From: Ustilago trichophora
Lineage: Eukaryota; Basidiomycota; Ustilaginomycetes; Ustilaginales; Ustilaginaceae
DNA: 64,000 nt
Assembly: GCA_900323505.1 (NCBI GenBank)
Contig: OOIN01000040.1
Location: 186,001-250,000, forward strand
Direction of reading: 5' to 3'
The notes under the pieces are model-generated. The model had not been told where the DNA came from. It made no database searches and worked only from the letters and a program-made list of their open reading frames with translations. A program made the position numbers and the translations under genes. Shown one piece after another: positions 55,735-64,000 of this stretch (positions within the stretch are counted from its first letter, which is position 1; every line of letters begins with the position of its first letter).

Positions 55735-57240
55735 GTAGCTTTTGCGAAATCGATTTGATTCTTCTTGATTGATTCACTCTGTATGAAAGAAAAAGGACAA
55801 GCAAGGCTTTGGGGGTGGTTTCCCAATCGACATTCGACATTGAGACGATGAAACTGAAAGTGTTGTATGTGCTGCTGTTGATCAAAGGCGGAGGTGTCTG
55901 GGGGATGCGTCAAATTTGCGCCTTTCGAGGTGATGGTACAGTAGATTTATCCAACCTGTCAAATTAGGCACCGATCGGAAATCGGGTACTGTACAGTACA
56001 GTACACACCGATTGCTCACCGATCCAAGTGTGAATCCGACGCGACACACGCGACACACTTGAGCTGAGGCAGTGCTTTGTGACGGGTAGCCGACTGCAGC
56101 TATGAAAGACGCTGGCATGAGATGATGTGACGAGCCTAAGTCACAGTACAGGATCTTGTGCAAGCAGCAGCTGCATCTTCGGCAACTCGACTGTTTCTTC
56201 TTTTTTCGGCAGATGTGCAGCTTCGGATAACTTAGCTTGCGAGGTTACAGGCGATTTCAATGCGCAGTGTGGCTGTCCCGAAGAGATATGTACAGTAACT
56301 TGGTTATGAAATTGGGAATCGGGCGATGGAATTGAATCCAATCCGATCGATTTAAAACACTCGCCTTGTTTGAGCACAAAGAGACGGCAGGCAAAAAGGG
56401 AGAGTTAAAACCGAGCCAGTGAAACTCCGCCTCGTTTTCTCGCTGGCAACACACTACTCTTGGCTTTGTGACACGGCGTGAAATCGCGGGGATTGAAAAA
56501 GAAAAAAGTGACAGCAAACCAAAAAGAAACGAGCCAGCAAAGTACGGTCCTAGCTCGGCTACAAAGCTGCAGTGCAGTAGCTTTTTTCAAGTGCTGCAAA
56601 GATGGGTCCGTGGGCGTACAATGCAGTAGTATTACCTCCTTGCCCTTTATTTTCCTATTGATTGATGCACGAATCTCCTTTTCTACGATTAGGACTTGCA
56701 GTTCAGTACACTATGTGGTGTGACGAGAGATGATCTGCAACGGCATCGCGACGACTCTGTAAACAATAAGGAGAAAAGAAAATGCCTGCCAAGAAGCTCG
56801 TTGCGCCAGACTGAATTAAGGAGACCTGTCACTTTCTGGATTTGACGCCGAGGTGAAACTGACATCGACACCGAGACGAGGGCATTCCAACGTTTTTTTG
56901 GTGCATATTCGCTTGGCACATTTGCCCAGTCTCGCTTGCTTTTTTGCGAATCGAGCGCTGTCATTTCTCGCCCCCGCCTCGTTTCAAGGTTGGATGACTT
57001 GATTCGACACAAGATGCGGCACCAGTGTGAGGGTGTGAGTGAGTATGTGAGTGTTGGTGTCAGAGGGCGCAGACAGGTTTTGCCAACACAAACCGCGTTT
57101 CTGCGCTTCTCCCTTGCTCTATCCAATTTGGCTTGGCATACCCTACCTCCGTTTGGCATGACATTTGCGATTCGTCCGTTTGACCCACATCGCTTGGATC
57201 CCCCATTCGCCCTTCTTACTTCCTTTCCATCATCAACTTC

Positions 57241-57286
<46 letters not shown>

Positions 57287-57598
57287 GTAACAGTCACTCG
57301 GTCCTCCTCTTCCTCGTCCTAACCCCTTTCTCATCCTACTAAACCTATCTTTGGCTGGTCCATGCAAAGGTTATTCTCCCTCTCTTTCTCTCTTGCAACC
57401 TCGTCATAAACCATATCATCGCAAACCAATATATCAATCAACCACCACACATTTTTGCATCCCCCCTCTTTCTTGCACCATCGTCAACTCTCTCTCTTTC
57501 CCAAACTCCCTCACTTTTTCTGCTTCGCAACACCATCCATTGGATTCTTACACCCACACGTTCTTTGACAGAACTCCTTTCCACATAGACCCCCAACA
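55735..57598. other. 1.86-kb gene-poor stretch upstream of the GH23 gene
   Basis: No convincing gene. It contains GTACTGTACAGTACAGTAC (55986-56004) and single TACAGTA motifs near 55935, 56147 and 56292. It also has CGCGACACA repeats near 56040 and a CT run at 57244-57284 in the leader of the next gene. Minus-strand frames across the CT run are low-complexity artefacts. Confidence 0.55.
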
Positions 57599-58624
57599 AT
57601 GAAGTTCCTTTCCCTCATCGCCGCCACTCTTGCCCTTGTGGCTACCAGCGCCTCCGCTGATCCCAGCGTTGAAGCCCTCAACCTTCCCGCCATGTCCAAG
57701 CACCCCCTCTCCATGCAGCGACGTGAAGCTATCCTTAACCAAGACCGTGTCGTCAAACGCCACGACAAGGGTTCCAACCGCAAGTGCAAGTCAAAGTCTC
57801 ACCCTCACCATTCTGCTAAAGGTAAAGGTAAAGGTGCAAAGACCGCACAGTCTTCCAAACAACACTCGAGCTCCCACTCCAACTCCAACTCGCAGAGCAA
57901 CTCCAACTCGAACGCTTCTTCCTCTTCCGCTTCCTCCTCTTCGTCTTCGTCGTCTTCCTCTTCCTCTTCCTCTTCCTCTTCGGGTGGAGGTCTATTTGGC
58001 TTCAACGGTGGCAACTGCGGTTCCAGCGGTGCCAACGACCAACAACCCAACGGATCTCAAAACTTCCTCAACTGTGGTCTCAACTCTGGCGGATGGAACC
58101 CTCCCAAACTCTCTCTCTCCCAACTCAAGATCATCTCTGCCAACCAAGCTGCCAATTCACCCGTCTTTGCTCCCTGCAAAGATGTCCTTTGGGCGTTCCA
58201 AGCCGCCGAAAAAGCCCACGGCATTCCCGCCACCGTTCTCATGTCTTTTGCCATGCAAGAATCCACCTGCAATCCCAACGTCACCGGAGGCAATGGAGAG
58301 CAAGGTCTCATGCAAATCACTCCGGACAAGTGCGGTGGTGCTCCAAACGGAAATTGCAAAGATCCCTGGTTCAACGTTGACACGGGTGCAAAATACTTCA
58401 AGTCCACCCTCGACCAGTGTGGTGGAAGCGTACTTCAGGCAATTGGAATGTACAACGGTTGGTCGCTCGGTTTAACCGTTCAAAAAGCTACCGCAGCTAA
58501 ATGGCAGGGAAATTGTCATGCTCAAAACAACCTCGACTACCTTTACCAGATGCTCAACGGTTGGTTCCTCGGTAAAGCAAACACCTACGACATGGGAACC
58601 TACAAGAACTTGGCCGGTTGCTAA
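57599..58624 (+). CDS. Secreted GH23-type lysozyme / transglycosylase-like protein
   Basis: Intronless, 341 residues. A signal peptide (MKFLSLIAATLALVATSASA) precedes a propeptide ending in a Kex2-like KR (53-54). A basic His/Lys stretch and a Ser/Asn linker (81-128, mostly poly-Ser) follow. The C-terminal SLT/lysozyme-like domain (about 190-325) has AAEKAHGIPATVLMSFAMQES (wall-lytic Glu at 221), GEQGLMQIT, GAKYFKST and AIGMYNGW, the motif order of family 23 enzymes. Such enzymes cleave the MurNAc-GlcNAc bond of bacterial peptidoglycan. Fungi lack peptidoglycan, so it may target bacteria; that role is inferred. The cysteines in the catalytic part suggest secretion with disulfides. Confidence 0.85.
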   Translation: MKFLSLIAATLALVATSASADPSVEALNLPAMSKHPLSMQRREAILNQDRVVKRHDKGSNRKCKSKSHPHHSAKGKGKGAKTAQSSKQHSSSHSNSNSQSNSNSNASSSSASSSSSSSSSSSSSSSSSGGGLFGFNGGNCGSSGANDQQPNGSQNFLNCGLNSGGWNPPKLSLSQLKIISANQAANSPVFAPCKDVLWAFQAAEKAHGIPATVLMSFAMQESTCNPNVTGGNGEQGLMQITPDKCGGAPNGNCKDPWFNVDTGAKYFKSTLDQCGGSVLQAIGMYNGWSLGLTVQKATAAKWQGNCHAQNNLDYLYQMLNGWFLGKANTYDMGTYKNLAGC

Positions 58625-59127
58625 AAAAAACCCCATCACCTTTCATCATCATCTCCCCACCCTCCTCCCCCTTAAATTGGTCGTTAGCGCCCCCTCGGCA
58701 TCCCTTTGAAAAATCATTAACTGGCTTAATACTGTTTCCCAACGGTCGAAATGCGGATCCTTGCGATGGGCCAACGACCTTGGTCGTTCTTGCTTCTTTG
58801 TTTGTTTGTTTGTTTGATCTTGTTTCTTTGGTGATTGTCTACTTGTTTCTTGTAAGCTTGATGCTTGATGAAATTTCATTTTAACCTGCCTTTTTTTTGT
58901 TGCACTTTGCAGCACACGTCTTGTTTTTTGATTGTGCTACTTTTTTATGATTCTTTGAGCTTGAGTTGTAGATGTGCACACAAAAGACCTGTTTGGGGGG
59001 ATTGGGATTGGGATTTGAATCAGCATGGGGGGATGGGTGGAAGGGGTATCATTACAAAGACCCAACATGATGGTGGGATGGGGGGGGGGTAGATGCGATA
59101 GAAAGAGAGAGTGTATGTATGTTATGA
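58625..59127. other. Shared 3' region of the GH23 gene and RAD10
   Basis: About 500 bp between convergent stops. It has TTTG repeats (58797-58813) and a G-rich run (59078-59090). No gene recognised. Confidence 0.55.
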
Positions 59128-60258
59128 TCAAGGAGAGGGTAAGGATAATTGCAAGGCCAATCGTAATTGTTCATCTTCTTCGAGAGTGTCTAAAGAATCT
59201 TGTAGGGTATCCAAGGCACGCTTGTTATTGCTCGTCGTCGTCGTCGTCGTCGTTGTCGTTGTCGTAGAAGTGTTGTGTGCGATTTTATTTGTAGAATTTG
59301 TACTTGTCGAAATGTCAACGTTTGAAGTTGTAGGATTTCCAAGCGATGTAACTTGACTTTCCATCTCTGGATCAATCAAAGATCTCCCCGACGTCACAAA
59401 TGCATCCTCAACCCCACCTCCAACATCATTATTCCCAACTTTACGATCTTTATACCTCCTAGTTTCACCAACTCTAAAAGATTGATTAAAAACATCTCTC
59501 AACCTCTTCGCCTTTACCTCACCAAACCCTGGACACATCCCAACCTCCTCCCCCTCCATAGCCCCCTTAACCACGCCTTTCAAACTCCCAAATCTACTCA
59601 ACAACGTCACAACATCCGTCCTATTAACTCCCCTAACTTGAGTCAAAACATTTGTAACTTGACTCAAATAATCCTCCCCAATCCTCTCCTTAATCAAATC
59701 AGGAGGTTTATGTTCAAAACTCTTATACGTTTCTACATACCTACCTGCTTCTTCAGCTGACCAACACAGGATCAGGCTAAGATTATTAATGATGCAAAGC
59801 TTGGTGAGCTCTTTAAGAGCCGATTGATGATCGTTTACGTCACAAAGGACTAGGAGGATTCGAAGCGTAAACATGTTGGAAAGTTTAGAAATCCGTGTAT
59901 GAACGTATTCAGGATGCAAACGATGATAACGGAGAGAGAGGAAGAGGATACAGGATGAGAGACCGACTTGATAGTCAGGGATAATGTCGGCATATTCCCA
60001 CCCAATGGACCGGATGTGTGGGAGCAGAGGATTCCCGCGTTGACAAGGGTTGACAAGGATCGTGTTGGTGTTGCCGAGGGCTCCGCGGATGATGGGACGG
60101 GGCCGGGGCTGGGTAACGCCAGAGGAGGTAGAGGTCGAGGTGGTAGAGGTATTGGTGCTGGAAGAAGACGCGTTCATATCCCTCGGAAGAGAGGAGGCAG
60201 GTTGGAAGGATGACATGGGGCGAAGAGGGCCGTCACCGCCGCTATCAGAACCAGCCAT
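59128..60258 (-). CDS. RAD10: ERCC1/Rad10 nucleotide-excision repair endonuclease subunit
   Basis: Intronless, 376 residues from ATG 60258 (CACCATGGC context). After a Ser/Thr-rich N-terminus comes the ERCC1 central domain (NTILVNPCQRGNPLLPHIRSI, WEYADIIPDYQVGLSSCILFLS, YHRLHPEYVHTRI, LILCWSAEEAGRYVETYK). Tandem helix-hairpin-helix motifs follow (VLTQVRGVNRTDVVTLLSRF, MCPGFGEVKAKRLRDVF). With XPF/Rad1 it cuts DNA 5' of lesions and at single-strand junctions. The tail beyond the HhH is ~110 residues long, contains a poly-Thr run, and ends EEDEQLRLALQLSL, which fits the ubiquitin-interacting motif. That extension is unusual for this family. Confidence 0.93.
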   Translation of the reverse strand: MAGSDSGGDGPLRPMSSFQPASSLPRDMNASSSSTNTSTTSTSTSSGVTQPRPRPIIRGALGNTNTILVNPCQRGNPLLPHIRSIGWEYADIIPDYQVGLSSCILFLSLRYHRLHPEYVHTRISKLSNMFTLRILLVLCDVNDHQSALKELTKLCIINNLSLILCWSAEEAGRYVETYKSFEHKPPDLIKERIGEDYLSQVTNVLTQVRGVNRTDVVTLLSRFGSLKGVVKGAMEGEEVGMCPGFGEVKAKRLRDVFNQSFRVGETRRYKDRKVGNNDVGGGVEDAFVTSGRSLIDPEMESQVTSLGNPTTSNVDISTSTNSTNKIAHNTSTTTTTTTTTTTSNNKRALDTLQDSLDTLEEDEQLRLALQLSLPSP

Positions 60259-61721
60259 GGTGAAGCAGGTATTCGGCAAGTGGCGTAGGTCGATAAAAGC
60301 GGTTCCGCTGTCCAAGATCGCTATGCGTCACGATGATCAACAGGAACACCACTCATACAAAAACCGCCGGTTACCGTTCGGTTCAACGTCAACCTCCAGC
60401 AAGAGGTGATCTTAGATGTTCGTGGTGAAAGGGCTCAGGAGAAGGTTTGGTCGATTGGTGGACCGACCGTGCGATGCGAAGAAAGCTTTTCGCAATGGGG
60501 ACCGACCGTAGGACGAAAATCAGACGACGACACAAAAAGCGGAGTGGAAGGATCCAGTACCGTTGGCAGTATATAGCTGTAGGTTTGAGAGGACTATCTT
60601 TATCAAATTTCTAAATAGCATCGACACCAAGAAGCAACGCAAAGCACGTCAAGTCAAAGGGGTGAAAGGTCAGCAACCATGTCCTCATCCGTTCGACTTT
60701 GAATATCGCATGCATTCCATTCTCGACCTCTCAAACACATCTGACCAGAATCGGGCAAGGAAAAGGCGTGAACGGTGAGAAGGAAGGAGAATCAGAATTG
60801 CAGAAGAAGAAGAATTAACTCGTCACCGAAACCTAAATAGGGTTTCTTGGACTGTTGAGCTTGTGAATGTGATATTTTAGTCATCACTTTGGTTTGGAGA
60901 GCGTCGTCCAAGCCCGACCGATGCTGATGAAATGGGATGGTTCGAGAAGGAAATGCTATGCCTTTTTCTTTTACGGTGCTAATAGAGACTTACAATTTGA
61001 AAACCAGCGCAGGGGAAGGCACAATGTTGGGATTGTACTTTCTCCGAGCGCACAAGGTTGGTCGAGCCCGTAGTTGTCGTTGATGTCGTCGGCAAAGTTG
61101 GTCGCAGCGAGTTCACGGTGGAAGTGAAAATAGCGATGGAACAGATGGATGACAACGACGACAACAAGGGTGTAGACTAACACAGAGTAGGTGTGGTTGA
61201 ACAATGAGCCGTGCACTGTGTGACGCGAGACTTGACTCAGCCTTTTGCACACCCTCAAAGTGGAGGCTAAATTTGGCCCGATTTGCAGAGATTGACACAC
61301 GCGATGCGAGATGCGGAACCGATGGCTGCCAAACCTCGGCCGAGGTACTATTGTATCACGTGTACAAGAGAGCGTCTTCTCAAAGTTTTGAGGCGAAATT
61401 GCGCGAGGAAATTCACGAGACTGGCTCTGCTACCACACTTTTCCCACAATTCAAAATCAGGGCAGCACAGCACGATCAGAGCAACCCCACAGATTTCTCA
61501 AATTCGCAAAGAGTGACAGAGAGCGAATCTCTCTCGAGAAAGAGATAGCGCTTCCGAGTCTGACACTCGTGAGTGTGTGAGTGTCCGAGTAGGCCAGCCA
61601 GTCAGAGAGGGAGAGAGAGGGAGAGATTCTCGTGCAAAGGGAGCCAAGTGGACTTGCTCATCGTTTCAAACCTTCTCCTCACCATCAAGTCACCTCATCA
61701 TCCTTCCGATAATCAGCAACA
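60259..61721. promoter_or_regulatory. Divergent intergenic region (RAD10 / RPL2)
   Basis: A 1.46-kb region. A minus-strand stretch at 60971-61300 is open and hydrophobic and runs into a GTAAGT donor-like site, but has no ATG. I see no confident gene. The 61550-61720 part is the CT/GA-rich RPL2 leader. Confidence 0.5.
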
Positions 61722-63345
61722 ATGGGTAGGGTCATTCGAGCTCAGCGTAAGAGCGGTGGTATCTTCACCGCTCACACCAAGCACAACAAGGCTCCCGCCA
61801 AGCTCCGTGTCTACGACTACGCCGAGCGCAACGGTTACATCCGAGGTGTTGTCAAGGAGATCATCCACGACGCTGGTCGGTAAGTGTCTTCTTCCTTCAA
61901 CACGGCATACACAGCAGCAGCAATTGCATCAGCATCCACAATCATCAGCATTCAGCATCGAATCCGAAGTATCAGCCGTTGCAACTCGACATTCAGCATT
62001 CAGATTCAACACAGCGGCAGAGACGTACGTAGACATGCTATACAATCGATCGCAAGCATATAAAGTTGCGATGGATATTACAGTGTGGCAAGCAGCAGAA
62101 AGAATCAAGAGAGAACATTGCATACAAGTGCTCTGCAACAGGCATTGGGTCGCAACAGATAGGAACACGCTTCGATTAGCAGAACATGATGCAGCAAATT
62201 CTGGACAGACGAGTCGTTGCGGGACGAATATGTTTTTAGTTGTGTTTTTTTGCGTGTCCAGTGCATCAGGGGTTTACGGCATGGAAGCGCAACGGCGAAC
62301 AGGTCGGTTGGAGCAATCTTTACTCTGAAGGAAGCATGACATAGTGCATCGACCTCCTCAGTACTTATGAATTAGAGAAATCCTCGATACGCCACGTCAG
62401 CACCATGCTTCAGCACCATTCACAGCTCCATAATGCATGATGGCGTGACGTCTAAGCATGTTCACGAACACGGGCACCGCCACATTCAGCAGTTTCGGAT
62501 CTGCCGAGCGCAGCGCTACATTCCTCACCCACCATCCCAACCTCGAGGACTTTGGGAAACACCCGAAGATGTGACGGTTCTGTTCAGTTTCCGACAACCT
62601 CGACAAGGAGCTCTTGCTGCTCTGCCATGCAACACTGCGATGCTGTTGTGGATGCCCAAACAAAGTTGCGCATATTTTATCTTTTCCGCACGCGTATACT
62701 GATGCTCCCTCCCCCCATTTTCATATCGACTACAACAGTGGTGCCCCCCTTGCCAAGGTCGCTTTCCGTGACCCCTACAAGTACCGCACCCGTGTCGAGA
62801 CCTTTGTTGCTACCGAGGGTCTCTCCACCGGCCAGTTTGTCTACTGCGGTAAGAAGGCTGCTCTCAACGTTGCCAACGTTCTCCCCCTCTCTTCGCTCCC
62901 CGAAGGTACCATCGTCTGCAACGTCGAGGAGAAGTCTGGTGACCGTGGTTCGCTCGCCCGTACCTCGGGTAACTACGCTACCATTATTGGACACGACTCG
63001 AACGGCAAGACCTCGCGCATTCGTCTTCCCTCCGGTGCCAAGAAGACCGTCCCCTCGACCTCGCGTGCCACCATTGGCATCGTCGCCGGTGGTGGACGTA
63101 TCGACAAGCCTTTGCTCAAGGCCGGTCGTGCTCACCACAAGTTCAAGGTCAAGAGGAACTCGTGGCCTCGCACTCGTGGTGTGGCTATGAACCCCGTCGA
63201 CCACCCTCACGGTGGTGGTAACCACCAGCACATCGGCAAGCCCTCCACCCGCTCCCGCTTCGCCCCCGCCGGTCAGAAGGTCGGTCTCATCGCCGCTCGT
63301 CGTACCGGTCTCATCCGCGGTACCATCAAGACCAAGGACGCCTAA
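61722..63345 (+). CDS. RPL2: 60S ribosomal protein uL2 (L2/L8)
   Basis: Two exons, 61722-61879 and 62739-63345; 254 residues, the same length as yeast Rpl2. It begins [20 protein letters not shown]. The 859-nt intron (GTAAGT donor, CAACAG acceptor) joins HDAGR to [15 protein letters not shown], as in the family. Other features are [36 protein letters not shown] and the peptidyl-transferase-proximal loop [19 protein letters not shown]. uL2 stabilises the peptidyl-transferase centre and subunit joining. Strong codon bias is evident in both exons. The long intron has no coding signature and could host a small RNA, but I could not identify one. Confidence 0.97.
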
Positions 63346-64000
63346 ACATCTCTTGCTTCTACGCTCGCTTGACCAAGCGAAAGCTTTCGTTGGGCTGCTT
63401 GTTGCATGGGTTCTGTTTCGGTTTCTTCTGGTTTTCGGTCGCGTTTTCATCCATCCTCGAATGGTGTCGAAAGCTGTATGGAAACGGCACAGCTCTCGAT
63501 ACTCTTTTCTTCATCATCATCACCATGTATTTTGCCACATTGTTTAGGCCTTTTACCACCACATTTCATCACGCCGTTATCATACTAGGATTCAATGTTC
63601 CCTCGTCGTACTCTGAAATCGGATGCGCGCAGGGTCGTGTATTCTTTTCTTTGCACACTGCACACTTAACCACCCAAAAGAAAGATTGGTAATCTCAATC
63701 TCGTTTCTCTCGCTCCTTCACTCGCGCATTGTTTGGCATTTCAGCATTTGAGCCTCACTCTAAGCCTAATTGTCATTTGGTAAAGAAAGCACATAGTGTC
63801 GATTCAAGATCATGTGGGAATCATTGGGATTTTTACGCTTTGGTCAAAGACTCAAGGGGAATATGAGAGAAGCAGCATTGTGGGAGAGTTAATCAAGTGA
63901 GGGTCCACTCTTATTGGAATTTTGCCTTGCTTTGACGAGTTTTTTTCTTCTTGAGCCCTGAAAACGGCCAAAAGGAGCGACTTTTGTGATGGTCGGATTC
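63346..64000. other. RPL2 3' region to window end
   Basis: 655 bp after the RPL2 stop. T/C-rich sequence consistent with a 3' UTR, then AT-rich DNA. No gene recognised before the window ends. Confidence 0.5.

Noticed and set aside
56689..57297. 202-residue minus-strand frame beginning with an Arg-Glu repeat
   Set aside because: It starts in a CT microsatellite and lacks any domain or splice support.
60971..61300. Hydrophobic minus-strand frame with a downstream GTAAGT
   Set aside because: It has no ATG and no partner exon that I could place. It may be an exon of an unknown small gene, but this cannot be supported.
62677..63450. 257-residue open frame antisense to RPL2
   Set aside because: Same codon-bias effect; the sense strand encodes a full uL2.

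Overview
This window is nuclear DNA from a basidiomycete fungus, most likely a smut-type member of the Ustilaginomycotina. The evidence is an all-eukaryotic gene set (actin, 60S and mitochondrial ribosomal proteins, TORC2, TFIID, GPI transamidase), compact genes, and many very long uninterrupted reading frames. Where introns occur they are mostly 80-115 nt with GTAAGT-like donors. Homopolymer and CT/CA repeats are common. The species call is an inference from gene architecture; no species-diagnostic marker was checked. I found 27 protein genes and no tRNA or rRNA gene.

Layout. 1-9.4 kb: the 5' part of a gephyrin-type molybdenum cofactor gene, an Nbp2-like SH3 adaptor, mitochondrial uL24m, then a divergent pair of peroxisomal-membrane genes (ACBD5/Atg37-like and PEX3). 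9.4-13.9 kb: RVB1, flanked on both sides by small inverted-repeat elements with GCCACC-rich cores, plus a second MITE-like family and a perfect 47-bp hairpin. 13.9-25 kb (all minus strand): a single reading frame fusing ALG3 to GAA1, then TAF4, GOT1 and a LIM-domain-binding (Ldb1/PtaB) regulator. 25-40 kb: RNA polymerase II and RNA-processing genes (ARS2, CBP80, SPT4, cyclin C), RCE1 and ELG1. 40-50 kb: a small hydrophilic protein, the TORC2 subunit Rictor/Ste20, a membrane-anchored disulfide isomerase and a GST-HIS6 fusion. 50-64 kb: actin, an orphan signal-anchor protein, a secreted GH23 lysozyme-like protein, RAD10/ERCC1 with a C-terminal UIM-like motif, and RPL2 (uL2).

Functional themes. 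ARS2 and CBP80 are partners in the cap-binding complex and sit tail to tail, with SPT4 sharing CBP80's upstream region. PEX3 and the Atg37-like gene share one 0.6-kb divergent promoter. Two separate reading frames fuse proteins that are normally encoded apart (ALG3-GAA1; GST-HIS6), and in both cases the downstream partner has no ATG of its own. These fusions, the repeat island around RVB1 and the secreted/orphan gene pair at 54.8-58.6 kb are the parts most worth a second look. Exon boundaries were worked out by hand from splice signals, reading phase and family conservation; no alignment or transcript data were used.
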